This document shows positions 53,541 through 62,318 of a DNA stretch of 64,000 nucleotides, piece by piece. A model generated the notes under the pieces. That model ran no database searches, was not told the origin of the DNA, and was given only the letters and a program-made list of their open reading frames with translations. The position numbers and the translations under genes are program-made. Numbering within the stretch: position 1 is the stretch's first letter; each line of letters starts with the position of its first letter. This stretch comes from a virus. Location of the stretch: positions 1 through 64,000 of the IMG/VR virus record IMGVR_UViG_3300002144_000089; one strand, written 5' to 3'.

Positions 53541-54796
53541 AAAAAGATACACTATGTACAATACCTTGGATGCATTTAAATTTTGAACCAAATGGCAAAG
53601 TTGTTCCGTGTTGCTTAACTTCTTCGCACAACTATTTTGCAGGAGATCTTAATACAGAAAGTATTCAAGAAATTTGGAATAGTGACAACATGAAAGCTCT
53701 TCGAAAAGAGATGCTTAATGGTGTTGAACCAAAGATATGTGACAAGTGTTTTAATAAAGAAAAAGTTACGCCTGAAAGTGGAAGATTTTTTAATAACAGA
53801 GATTTTCCAGAAGTATTAGAAAAAATTCCAGAAATAACATTAGAAGATGGTACGTGTACTGAAATGGATTTAAAATATTGGGATTTTAGATTTAGTAACT
53901 TGTGTAATTTTAAATGTCGTAGCTGCGGCCCTCGGTATAGCAGTGCTTGGGTACCTGATGCTAAAAAACTAGGTTACACAGATCAAGAAAAAGTATGGAG
54001 CATCGGATCAGTTGATGATCAAACTAATTTTGATTTCCTCAAAGACCAAATTGATGTTGTAAAGCGTATATATTTTGCAGGCGGCGAACCTTTATTGATG
54101 CCCGAGCATTGGCAAATTTTAGACATGTTAGTCGAAAAAGAAAGATTTGATGTTAAGTTAAGTTACAACACTAATGCATCTGTTTTGTCTTACGGTAAGA
54201 AACATATTCTTGATTACTGGAGTAAATGGAAGTTTGGAAAATTAGAAGTGTGGCCAAGTATTGACGAGATAGGCGAAAGAGCAGAATTAATAAGATCAGG
54301 AACAGTATGGTCTAAGGTTGAAGAAAATTTAATAGAACTTACAAAGTATGAAAATATTATATTACGACCTGGTCTTACTATAGGTGCTTGGAATGTGCAT
54401 CGATTGCCCGAAATTATCAATCATTTAATTTCTTTAGGAGTAATCAAAGGTCCTAATCCAAAAATAAAAGGTATTAAGTATAATAACTTCTTTATTAATT
54501 TATTAGAACACCCTGTGCATTATCATGTAAGCATTTTATCTGATGAATATAGAGAACAAATATCTGCAAAGTTAAATGCATTTATTATAGAATATAACGA
54601 AAAGTACAACACAGATATTGCACCGACGTTTGTACACATTTTATCTGAACTAAAGAAACCTTTTAATTTAAAAGCTGCAAAAAAATTCTTAGAATTAACT
54701 AATCAGTTAGATAAGTTACGCAATGAAGATACTTTTAAAGTATTGCCAGAAATGGAAGATGTTAAACGTAGTGTAGAGAGGCACATAAATGTATGA
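53537..54796 (+). CDS. Radical SAM protein 1, N-terminal twitch type
   Basis: The 419-residue protein has the CxxxCxxC motif at C123, C127 and C130 (NLCNFKCRSCG) and the GGEP motif at 182-185 (YFAGGEPLLMPEHW), so it should bind a [4Fe-4S] cluster and S-adenosylmethionine. Before this lies a cysteine module, C7, C25-C26, C68 and C71 (CTIPWMHLNFEPNGKVVPCC; ICDKCF), the pattern of twitch domains that bind a second cluster, here N-terminal rather than C-terminal. The C-terminus has no further cysteine cluster. Such enzymes usually alter peptides or carbohydrates; the substrate is unknown. It is wedged between the two DGD/DAD-type glycosyltransferase-like genes. Confidence 0.85.
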   Translation: MKKDTLCTIPWMHLNFEPNGKVVPCCLTSSHNYFAGDLNTESIQEIWNSDNMKALRKEMLNGVEPKICDKCFNKEKVTPESGRFFNNRDFPEVLEKIPEITLEDGTCTEMDLKYWDFRFSNLCNFKCRSCGPRYSSAWVPDAKKLGYTDQEKVWSIGSVDDQTNFDFLKDQIDVVKRIYFAGGEPLLMPEHWQILDMLVEKERFDVKLSYNTNASVLSYGKKHILDYWSKWKFGKLEVWPSIDEIGERAELIRSGTVWSKVEENLIELTKYENIILRPGLTIGAWNVHRLPEIINHLISLGVIKGPNPKIKGIKYNNFFINLLEHPVHYHVSILSDEYREQISAKLNAFIIEYNEKYNTDIAPTFVHILSELKKPFNLKAAKKFLELTNQLDKLRNEDTFKVLPEMEDVKRSVERHINV

Positions 54797-55463
54797 TATT
54801 GTTTTCATAAGCTATAATGAACCTACTGCTGATGCAAATTATGCAGCACTAAAGGAAAGATTTCCAATAGCTAAACGAGTTCACGGTGTAAAAGGCATTC
54901 ATCAAGCACACATTAAAGCAGCAAAAAAGTGCTTTACTAAAATGGTATGGATTGTTGATGCAGATGCAGTAATTAAAGAAGATTTTAACTTTGAATATGA
55001 AGTGCCCGATCATCAATTAGATCACGTACACGTTTGGCGCAGTCAAAATCCGATTAATGATCTAGTCTACGGGTACGGCGGCATTAAGTTATTTCCACGA
55101 AAAATGACAATTGATATGGATGTTAGTAAGCCTGACATGACTACAAGCATTAGTAATAATTTTGTATTAATGCCTTATATTGCAAATGTTACTGCGTTTA
55201 ATACAGGCGAGTTTGAAACTTGGAAAAGTGCATTTAGAGAATGTTGTAAACTTGCAAGCAAAGTTATTGATAGACAAAAGTCAGAAGAAACTGATAAAAG
55301 ATTGCACACATGGTGTACAATAGGAGAAGATCGTCCATTTGGTAGCTATGCTATTCAAGGTGCAAAAGCAGGCGCAGCATATGGCGCAAGAAATCGAGGC
55401 AATGCAGAAGCACTTAAACAAATTAACGACTTCGATTGGTTAAAGGAAAAGTTTAATGAGTAA
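54789..55463 (+). CDS. Glycosyltransferase-like protein 4, paralogue of protein 3
   Basis: The 224-residue product opens MYDIVFISYNEPTADANYAA, followed by IAKRVHGVKGIHQAHIKAAK and MVWIVDADAVIKEDFNFEYE with D57-A-D59. The end, FETWKSAFRECCKLASKVID and FGSYAIQGAKAGAAYGARN, matches the C-terminal part of the protein at 52626, but about 80 residues of the middle are missing. GT2-like activity is inferred. It overlaps both neighbours by 8 bases. Confidence 0.6.
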   Translation: MYDIVFISYNEPTADANYAALKERFPIAKRVHGVKGIHQAHIKAAKKCFTKMVWIVDADAVIKEDFNFEYEVPDHQLDHVHVWRSQNPINDLVYGYGGIKLFPRKMTIDMDVSKPDMTTSISNNFVLMPYIANVTAFNTGEFETWKSAFRECCKLASKVIDRQKSEETDKRLHTWCTIGEDRPFGSYAIQGAKAGAAYGARNRGNAEALKQINDFDWLKEKFNE

Positions 55464-56289
55464 TGAAAGTACTTTAAGCTGGGTAAGAGGTCTATCAGAA
55501 TATTTAAGATTTGTTGATGATAAAGAAGCAAAAAAGTTTATTGATTTTTTAGAACAAGCTATGTATGCAGATTCGCCAGTAATTGATGATACTAATCAAG
55601 CAGGAATGATTGAATTTATAAGTGTATTAAGAAAGTTTACACCAAACCCAATTTTTGATATATTTCATAAGTATTACAGATTAGGTAATAACCCATTATT
55701 GCTACAAGATGCATTTAGTAGAGGACAGGTATTAAGTAAAATCTGGTTAGCTGAAGAATTATTAAAAATTAAAAATAATTTTGAAATGATTCATGTACAT
55801 GCAGGATGGTTTGGACAGCTACGTCTTTACCTTGATGCAGCAAATATCTCTTATAATAAAATGAGAATTTTTGATATTGATCCAGCTGCACTAGAAGTGA
55901 GCGACAAAATTTTTAATAATGATAAAATTAAAGACTTTGAAGTAAAATCTGCAAGTTTAGATATTACAAATCCTACTTGGTTATTTAGAACAGGATGCGA
56001 ATATAATATAACTGCTACATCTAAAGAAAAAACAATACCTGATCTTGTAGTTAATACTAGCGCAGAACACTTTAACGAAGATTGGTATACTAAATTTACT
56101 ATTAGAACTCAAAGCAGTGATCCTCTTTTTGTAATTCAAACAAACAATTTATTTGAGGTAGAAGAACACATAAACTGTGTACACAGTATAAATGAAATGT
56201 TAATTAAATTTCCAATGACACGGATCGAATATGCAGGCGAAAAAGAACTATTTGGTTATAAAAGATTTATGTTGATTGGTAGACCATGA
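55456..56289 (+). CDS. Class I SAM-dependent methyltransferase-like protein
   Basis: The 277-residue product has a Rossmann signature: MIHVHAGWFGQLRLYLDAAN at about residues 111-130 as motif I (G-x-G-like), MRIFDIDPAALEVSD with D140 and D142 as the acidic residue binding SAM ribose, LVVNTSAEHFNEDWY as motif IV, and FVIQTNNLFEVEEHINCVHS. The end, MTRIEYAGEKELFGYKRFML, looks like the usual last hairpin. The first 100 residues are helical. This matches a family seen in T4-like marine phages without known substrate. Confidence 0.6.
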   Translation: MSNESTLSWVRGLSEYLRFVDDKEAKKFIDFLEQAMYADSPVIDDTNQAGMIEFISVLRKFTPNPIFDIFHKYYRLGNNPLLLQDAFSRGQVLSKIWLAEELLKIKNNFEMIHVHAGWFGQLRLYLDAANISYNKMRIFDIDPAALEVSDKIFNNDKIKDFEVKSASLDITNPTWLFRTGCEYNITATSKEKTIPDLVVNTSAEHFNEDWYTKFTIRTQSSDPLFVIQTNNLFEVEEHINCVHSINEMLIKFPMTRIEYAGEKELFGYKRFMLIGRP

Positions 56290-56507
56290 ATATAGATGAT
56301 TTAAGTTTAAGAGAATTGCAAAAGGAAAGCGCTCGTGCGCTAAGTACTATAGACGCAACAAATAATAACATATGGCAGTTTAACAAGCAAGCACATCATA
56401 ATAGCCAAAATTGGTATACAGCAGTTATTAAATGGTATGTAGAACAGTACGGCGACTTACCGAGTAAAGTTGGCCCAGGTAAGGATGTAAAATTAATATT
56501 GGAATGA
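56286..56507 (+). CDS. Small unknown protein (73 residues)
   Basis: The product MNIDDLSLRELQKESARALS continues with TIDATNNNIWQFNKQAHHNS and WYTAVIKWYVEQYGDLP. The first 20 residues form an amphipathic helix; the rest is rich in Asn, Gln, His, Trp and Tyr. No family recognised. It overlaps its neighbours by 4 bases on both sides, between a methyltransferase-like and a nitroreductase-like gene. It could be a small partner or a peptide substrate of the island enzymes, which is speculation. Confidence 0.55.
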   Translation: MNIDDLSLRELQKESARALSTIDATNNNIWQFNKQAHHNSQNWYTAVIKWYVEQYGDLPSKVGPGKDVKLILE

Positions 56508-57454
56508 CAATGAACGTAATTGAAATTTTAAAAGAAAATAAAAAATCTATAATTGATCAAGCAGTAGAGTGGATTAAAAACTCTTATCCTAATCGTACTA
56601 CTGAATTTGAAAAGTGCTATAGAGATATTGGATATGTATATGATGCATGGATATATGATTTAGTAAATACTGGAACTGATAGAACACAAAATATTACCAG
56701 TAGATTTTGGAACAGGGGAAAGTCTCAGTTAAAAACAACTGATGTCGAAGTAAAAACTTACAAAATAATTAATACTTTGATAAATGAAATTTGCCCGTCT
56801 AGTGACATTGATAATTTAATATCTATTACAATAGGCAATATTTTAAATGAACCAATTTATAAATTAGGTTCTTTTGAATACCTTAGAGACAAAAGAATTA
56901 ATACGTATAATTGGACAAATCAAATACCTGAACAGCATTTAATAGATGACATTGTAAGAGGCATACACAATTATGTGCCGAGTAAACAGCGTCGAGTTAG
57001 ATACGATTTACGTATTATTCCTACACATGCAATGCCTGAGTTACAACAAAAAATGTATAGAGGTACAGAAGCAGATCTAGGTAATCCAAAATCAAGATAT
57101 AATCCTCAGGTTCTTGCTCCGTATGTGCTTGCATTTGGCATTAGAGGAACACCGCAAGACAATGTTGATAAAAACTACTATCTTTATGAAGCAGGAGTTG
57201 AAATAGGTCTTGCAGCAATGTACGTTAGTCTTGCTGCTCCTGCTGTTGGGTTGGCTGTTGGATTTTGCGCTTGTATACAAAATGACAACAACATGGTCGA
57301 TGATATCGGAATACACCCTCAACTATATTTAGGAATTGGTTATAAATCCGACGATGTTACATATCATTGCCCGGTGTATAATGCCGAAGCTTACATACCA
57401 AACAGCGACGACTACCAAAAACCTCCAATAGAAGAATATATAAAATATGTATAA
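56504..57454 (+). CDS. Nitroreductase-like protein (weak)
   Basis: The 316-residue product (start ATG at 56504; a second ATG at 56510 is possible) has a helical N-terminal part with IKNSYPNRTTEFEKCYRDIG. From about residue 150 it is reminiscent of FMN nitroreductases: NYVPSKQRRVRYDLRIIPTH in the place of the APSxxNxQPW region, VLAPYVLAFGIRGTP, and YLYEAGVEIGLAAMYVSLAA plus PAVGLAVGFCACI, like the conserved helix and glycine turn that hold FMN. It ends with YLGIGYKSDDVTYHCPVYNA. Some key family residues are not obvious, so a flavin-dependent role is tentative. Confidence 0.4.
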   Translation: MTMNVIEILKENKKSIIDQAVEWIKNSYPNRTTEFEKCYRDIGYVYDAWIYDLVNTGTDRTQNITSRFWNRGKSQLKTTDVEVKTYKIINTLINEICPSSDIDNLISITIGNILNEPIYKLGSFEYLRDKRINTYNWTNQIPEQHLIDDIVRGIHNYVPSKQRRVRYDLRIIPTHAMPELQQKMYRGTEADLGNPKSRYNPQVLAPYVLAFGIRGTPQDNVDKNYYLYEAGVEIGLAAMYVSLAAPAVGLAVGFCACIQNDNNMVDDIGIHPQLYLGIGYKSDDVTYHCPVYNAEAYIPNSDDYQKPPIEEYIKYV

Positions 57455-58514
57455 GTATGAAGATATAAGATCAATTCATCTTGAAGTAACTCAAAATTGT
57501 CAAGCCAGTTGTCCTATGTGTGATCGTAATATGAACGGTCAAGGTATCAATCCACACATTAATTTAGATGAACTTACACTAGAAGATTGCAAAAAGATAT
57601 TCCTTCCAGAGTTCATTGCACAGCTTAACACAATGTATATGTGCGGAAATTTAGGTGATCCTATTGTTGCAAAAGATACATTAGAAATATTCAAATACTT
57701 CCGCGAACACAACACTAATATGTGGTTAAGCATGAACACAAATGCTGGAGCAAAAAGTGCAGATTGGTGGACTAAATTAGCCCATGTCTTTGGAAGAATG
57801 GGCGCAGTTATTTTTAGTGTCGACGGCCTACGTGACACTAACCATATCTATCGTCAAGGCGTTGTATGGGATAATGTAGAACGTAATATGCAAGCATTTA
57901 TTGCAGCAGGCGGCAGAGCTCGTTGGGACTTTTTAATATTTGAACATAATCAACATCAAGTTGAGGAAGCAGAAGCACTTGCTAATGCCTGGGGCTGCGA
58001 GAAGTTTATGAAGAAAAAGACAGGCCGCTTTATCACGCAAGATTCAAAGAAAAAAGAATCGCACCAAGCAGTTGACAAAAAAGGAAAGGTAGCAGCAGAA
58101 TTAAAAAAACCTGATATTAAATATCAAAATAATGCATTAAAGACTCAAGAAAAAGTAGAAAAGAAATATAATAGTATGGATGCATACTATGATAGAGCTC
58201 CTATTATTTGTAAAGTAAAGAAAGACAATAGCTTGTTCATTACAGCAGAAGGTCTAGCATTGCCTTGTTGTTGGACAGCTGGACGCATGTACAAATGGTG
58301 GCATAAAGATCCTAAGGTAGAACAAATATGGGATTTTATCCCTAATAAAAATGCATTAGATGCACGTAACGGATTAGCAGCAGTATTTGACACAGGTATA
58401 TTTGATACTATACAAGACAGTTGGAGCAAAGATAGTTGCTCAAATGGCAAATTAAAAGTATGCGCCATGAAGTGTGGCGCAGAGTTTGATCCTTTTGCTG
58501 AACAGTTTAAGTGA
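57447..58514 (+). CDS. Radical SAM protein 2, SPASM-like C-terminus
   Basis: The 355-residue protein places the radical SAM motif at the very N-terminus: C18, C22 and C25 in TQNCQASCPMCDR. GNLGDP takes the position of GGEP. After a lysine-rich segment (about residues 190-245) a C-terminal group of cysteines, C255, C274-C275, C331, C339 and C343 (ALPCCWTAGRM; DSCSNGKLKVCAMKCG), fits a SPASM-like auxiliary cluster domain. SPASM enzymes commonly modify peptides in RiPP and quinohemoprotein pathways. Its layout differs from the four twitch-type proteins, so it probably has another substrate or step. Confidence 0.85.
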   Translation: MYKYEDIRSIHLEVTQNCQASCPMCDRNMNGQGINPHINLDELTLEDCKKIFLPEFIAQLNTMYMCGNLGDPIVAKDTLEIFKYFREHNTNMWLSMNTNAGAKSADWWTKLAHVFGRMGAVIFSVDGLRDTNHIYRQGVVWDNVERNMQAFIAAGGRARWDFLIFEHNQHQVEEAEALANAWGCEKFMKKKTGRFITQDSKKKESHQAVDKKGKVAAELKKPDIKYQNNALKTQEKVEKKYNSMDAYYDRAPIICKVKKDNSLFITAEGLALPCCWTAGRMYKWWHKDPKVEQIWDFIPNKNALDARNGLAAVFDTGIFDTIQDSWSKDSCSNGKLKVCAMKCGAEFDPFAEQFK

Positions 58515-59440
58515 GTACCAGTATGCCGTCATTACTAATAGAAGATAAATTATCAAAAAAACCTCGAATTCCAAAAAAAATTAACAAGTTTTTAAGGAAT
58601 CATTATCTCTATTTCTTTCCTGAATACCCGCTAGCTAATCTAAGTCATATACCTGGTGCAGCCGAGGATTATCTGTCTGATAACAAACTTAGAAATTATT
58701 ATGTCAATTTAGACTATAAAATGATAGAGCACAGAGATCATCCTAAACGAATAGTAGGAGAGATGTGCAATTTATCAAATTTTTTAATTACTAGCATGGA
58801 CCAAACCGGCATTTCTTCTCCTTTAAATTTTTATGATAGTAACAGTATACATCCTGGAAATAAAAGATTGTTATGTGCAAGATATTTAAATTTAAAATAT
58901 GTTCCAGTAGTGTGGCAAAGTTTTATATATATTCCTGGTTTAACGCGAATAACAACTTTGGAAGATATCTATAATATATACGGAACAAATATAAGTATTA
59001 ATCTTGCACCTAAATCATATGGACCTTCTAGATTAGAAATATCATGGCACGGCGAAACACATCGTAGAGATCATAACGGATACGATGATTGGTATACTAC
59101 AAGTAGACTTCGTACTGAGTTTAGTATATTAGACTATCTATTAACACACGGATTAGAAATTGTTAACTCTACAATTGAAAAAGAAATTACAAATACACAA
59201 TATCCTATAAAATATACAAAAGCAAGAAAAAATAAAATATCTATTGAAATATTAGACAATTCCTTAATGGATGAAAACTTAGACTTTTGGGAATTGTATT
59301 TTCACATTGATCCTATGGTTGCTTCAAAGTTATGTAAAACAAAAAGAATTAGAATTATAAATGACTATGCTACAGGTAACACATTAACAGAATGCAATCT
59401 ATACAACACGCTAATAAGAAGGAAGTATCATTTTGATTAA
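58511..59440 (+). CDS. Unknown protein with ParB/Srx-like HPGxxR motif
   Basis: The start is GTG at 58511, overlapping the previous stop as GTGA, or ATG at 58523. Residues 75-150 read RIVGEMCNLSNFLITSMDQT, GISSPLNFYDSNSIHPGNKR and LLCARYLNLKYVPVVWQSF. The order of an upper helix, GxxSPL, HPGxxR and VPVV resembles ParB/sulfiredoxin-like domains, which bind nucleotides and sometimes cleave or phosphorylate. The rest (LEISWHGETHRRDHNGYDDW) is unknown. Very AT-rich. Function not assignable. Confidence 0.5.
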   Translation: MSTSMPSLLIEDKLSKKPRIPKKINKFLRNHYLYFFPEYPLANLSHIPGAAEDYLSDNKLRNYYVNLDYKMIEHRDHPKRIVGEMCNLSNFLITSMDQTGISSPLNFYDSNSIHPGNKRLLCARYLNLKYVPVVWQSFIYIPGLTRITTLEDIYNIYGTNISINLAPKSYGPSRLEISWHGETHRRDHNGYDDWYTTSRLRTEFSILDYLLTHGLEIVNSTIEKEITNTQYPIKYTKARKNKISIEILDNSLMDENLDFWELYFHIDPMVASKLCKTKRIRIINDYATGNTLTECNLYNTLIRRKYHFD

Positions 59441-59987
59441 CACTAATTTTATACCTACTAAAGTCGATGGACAATATTGTGTTTATTATTTTAATAATTT
59501 AATAGAATCTACTGCATTTGAAAAATTAAAAAATGCTACAACAAATTATCCCTTTAATTTTATTAATGGAAAAAGAACAGATGCAGTAGAAAGAATATGG
59601 CTGCATCAAACTACTGATAATAGTTTAAAACAACTAGCAGCTTCTTTTGACTCACTAGAAATAAAACAGTTATTCAGCAGATTTGTTAATACTGATTTAA
59701 CTAGTATGTATACAAGAATTGAATTGTGTAATGACATAAAAGGTAGTTGGTTAGAAGATCATGTCGATGACCCTGCTAAAAAGTTTACACTGCAATTTTA
59801 TCTAACTAATATAAAAAATAGTACTATACACAACGGAAAATCAAGAGACGCTGTTGAAAACAACGGCTGGTTTTTTTTGAATACTGGAACTGAATACCAC
59901 AGCTTGTCGCCATTAACAGCAGCAAGATCGAGTATTATAGTAAATTATGTAGATGATTTATGGTGCGACAAAACAGTATTAGTATAA
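59433..59987 (+). CDS. Small Fe(II)/2-oxoglutarate oxygenase-like protein
   Basis: There is no ATG near the start; TTG at 59433 follows AAGAAGGAAG and gives the 8-base overlap typical of the operon. The 184-residue product has the layout of a minimal double-stranded beta-helix oxygenase: H110 and D112 (WLEDHVDDPAKKFTLQFYLT), H156 (NTGTEYHSLSP) and R165 (ARSSIIVNYVDD) as the HxD...H and 2-oxoglutarate-binding residues. Such enzymes hydroxylate peptides or small molecules. A 53-base gap follows, the longest in the operon. Confidence 0.6.
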   Translation: MINTNFIPTKVDGQYCVYYFNNLIESTAFEKLKNATTNYPFNFINGKRTDAVERIWLHQTTDNSLKQLAASFDSLEIKQLFSRFVNTDLTSMYTRIELCNDIKGSWLEDHVDDPAKKFTLQFYLTNIKNSTIHNGKSRDAVENNGWFFLNTGTEYHSLSPLTAARSSIIVNYVDDLWCDKTVLV

Positions 59988-60040
59988 AATAACGGCACCG
60001 AATCTAACCCAATTATAACAAACTGGAAATAAGTAATAGT

Positions 60041-61450
60041 ATGACAGAGAAAAAAGCACCAAGCGAAACATTTTGCCTCCTTCCGTGGGTACATTTAAGT
60101 ACAAGACCTGACGGAAGCATGCGAGTATGCTGTACTGCAAATGCAAGCAGTGTCGGCGCAACTAATGATAAAGAACACGGCGGACAAGTTGGTATTCTTA
60201 AAACAGATGACGGCAAGCCCAATAACTTAAACGTAAGTGACTTTGAAACAGCATGGAACAGCACATACATGAAAAATGTGCGTAAGCAAATGCTTGCCGG
60301 AGAAAAACCTCCTAGTTGTTTGAAGTGCTACAGAGAAGAAGCAGCAGGACATAATAGCAAACGTATGTGGGAAACTGCATATTGGAGTCAACGTACAGAT
60401 GTTGATAAACTAATTGCTGATACTGCTGAAGATGGTAGTGTGCCTCCGCAACTAGCATACATTGACTTGCGCTTTGGCACAAAGTGTCAGCTTGCGTGTG
60501 TTATGTGCAGTCCGCATGATAGTAGTGGTTGGATTAAAGATTATAAAGCAATCTTTCCTGATGTTAAAAACGAGTCACTTAAAGAAACAATGCAGTGGCA
60601 AGACAAAGGCAGTACTAACGGCAGTAGCTACAACTGGCATAAACAAAATCCTACATTTTGGAAACAGTTTTATGAGCAAATGCCTAGTATGCAACAAATT
60701 TACTTTGCCGGCGGCGAAAGTCTTATTATCGAAGAGCATTACGAAATACTTGAACACGCTATTAAAATGGGTTATGCAAAAGACTTAGAGTTACGTTATA
60801 ACTCAAATGGTGTAGAATGGCGCGAAGATTTGTTTGAGTTGTGGAAAGAATTTAAGCTAGTACGATTCCACTACTCGATTGACAGTATCGAACAGATGAA
60901 TGAATATATTCGTTATCCAAGTAAATGGAGTCGTCAAGCAGAAGTATTTCATATATTAGATAAGAAAACAAGTAATAATGTTGAAGTTACTGTAGCTTGT
61001 GCAGTACAAGCTCTAAATATATATTACATACCTGATCTTATCAAATGGAAACTTACACAAGGATTTAAAAAAATCAACATGTGGCCATTTGGCGCCGGCG
61101 GCGTAAACTATCATTTTGTTTACCATCCACCGCATCTTAATGTTAAAGTATTGCCAGCTTGGTTTAAAGCCGAAGTGCGTAAAAAGTACGAAGAGTTTTA
61201 TCCATGGTGGGAAGCTAATTGGGAGTTAGGTGTTCCTAGTTGGCACAAAGGAAAGGTTGATTATGACAAATGGCGTAGTGCTAGTTACGGTATTAGTCGT
61301 CTTGAAGGCATGTTACAGTTTATGGAATCAGAAGACTGGAGTCAACGCTTACCTGAGATGAAAGAGTTTTTAAGTCTTTGTGATAAACAGCGAGGAATGT
61401 TGTTTGAAGATACATTCCCAGAAATGAAGGATATATTTAATGTTAGCTAA
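60041..61450 (+). CDS. Radical SAM protein 3, N-terminal twitch type
   Basis: The 469-residue protein has C149, C153 and C156 (GTKCQLACVMCS) for the SAM cluster, and C12, C30-C31, C93 and C96 (FCLLPWVHLSTRPDG; MRVCCTAN; SCLKCYREEA) for the auxiliary site. The glycine motif is YFAGGESLII, with Ser replacing the usual Pro of GGEP. A long C-terminal region (VLPAWFKAEVRKKYEEFYPW; YPWWEANWEL) lacks cysteine clusters apart from one late Cys and is Trp/Tyr-rich, perhaps for substrate binding. It starts a new run of overlapping genes after a 53-base gap. Confidence 0.85.
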   Translation: MTEKKAPSETFCLLPWVHLSTRPDGSMRVCCTANASSVGATNDKEHGGQVGILKTDDGKPNNLNVSDFETAWNSTYMKNVRKQMLAGEKPPSCLKCYREEAAGHNSKRMWETAYWSQRTDVDKLIADTAEDGSVPPQLAYIDLRFGTKCQLACVMCSPHDSSGWIKDYKAIFPDVKNESLKETMQWQDKGSTNGSSYNWHKQNPTFWKQFYEQMPSMQQIYFAGGESLIIEEHYEILEHAIKMGYAKDLELRYNSNGVEWREDLFELWKEFKLVRFHYSIDSIEQMNEYIRYPSKWSRQAEVFHILDKKTSNNVEVTVACAVQALNIYYIPDLIKWKLTQGFKKINMWPFGAGGVNYHFVYHPPHLNVKVLPAWFKAEVRKKYEEFYPWWEANWELGVPSWHKGKVDYDKWRSASYGISRLEGMLQFMESEDWSQRLPEMKEFLSLCDKQRGMLFEDTFPEMKDIFNVS

Positions 61451-62318
61451 GATTAACAGAGCAGAAGACATTGCGAATCATAAAACTTATAGACTAGATT
61501 ACGAACACTGGTTAGCAAATTTAAAAGACCCAACTGTACAACAAAATATAGCAGCAAACTTTCAAAAAGCAGAAGTATTTGATGAAGCATTTACTGAAGA
61601 AGAAATTAGTTGGATGTATGGATATGCATTTAGTCGTTGCGATACAGTAAGACATAATGATAACGGTACAATGTTTATAAGCGGCAACCTACAGGGAGTA
61701 TATGAAAAATTTGCTGATCGCATAAATCAAATGGTACCGGGTGCAGAAAACTCACCTGTTGTTGGCGGCAATTTCTTTATCACTCCTAGTCAGTATGGAT
61801 TACATAATGATAGTACTAGAGAATCGGATTGGAAAAATAGTTTAACTAAGACTTCTATAGATCACGAAGGTCGCAAATGGGCGCCTTGGAGAAATATCAT
61901 TATTCCGTTATTTACTGCGCCTAACAATATAGAAAGTCATGCTGTATTTTTTAGCCAGCGCCATGTTGATTTTGCTCACGTGTATCATCACGGTAAAAAA
62001 CCAGAACAAACTGTTGCTACAACATATCCTATTGTTGATAATCATGTTGACATTGATTTTTATTTGTTAGATGGTACAATACAAGATAAAAAATTAAATC
62101 TTGTAAAATATAACAAAGAACATTACGATGAGTATTTGTACTACACTCCTTATAGACGCTTAACAGGATTAACGCCTGAACTAACTTGCGAGTGGAAACC
62201 TCGTGCTCCTATTGTGTTTGATGCTGTGCAATTGCATGCAACAAATAAAGGTCGTCCAGATAATCATTGGACAACTAAAATGGGGTTGTTACTAACATTT
62301 CTTAGAGAGATAAAATGA
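61440..62318 (+). CDS. Fe(II)/2-oxoglutarate oxygenase-like protein
   Basis: The 292-residue product shows GNFFITPSQYGLHNDSTRES with H122 and D124 as HxD, a core strand NIIIPLFTAP, and VFDAVQLHATNKGRPDNHWT with H266, then K280 or R272 as candidate 2-oxoglutarate ligand. The N-terminus (AEVFDEAFTEEEISWMYGYA) resembles the lead helix of prolyl-hydroxylase-type enzymes. It is sandwiched between two twitch radical SAM genes with 11- and 4-base overlaps, so the three are probably used together. Confidence 0.6.
   Translation: MLAKINRAEDIANHKTYRLDYEHWLANLKDPTVQQNIAANFQKAEVFDEAFTEEEISWMYGYAFSRCDTVRHNDNGTMFISGNLQGVYEKFADRINQMVPGAENSPVVGGNFFITPSQYGLHNDSTRESDWKNSLTKTSIDHEGRKWAPWRNIIIPLFTAPNNIESHAVFFSQRHVDFAHVYHHGKKPEQTVATTYPIVDNHVDIDFYLLDGTIQDKKLNLVKYNKEHYDEYLYYTPYRRLTGLTPELTCEWKPRAPIVFDAVQLHATNKGRPDNHWTTKMGLLLTFLREIK

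Noticed and set aside
59988-60040. Second promoter before radical SAM protein 3
   Set aside because: TATAAC- and TATAAA-like strings are present but no suitable -35 element at 16-18 bases; unresolved rather than supported.
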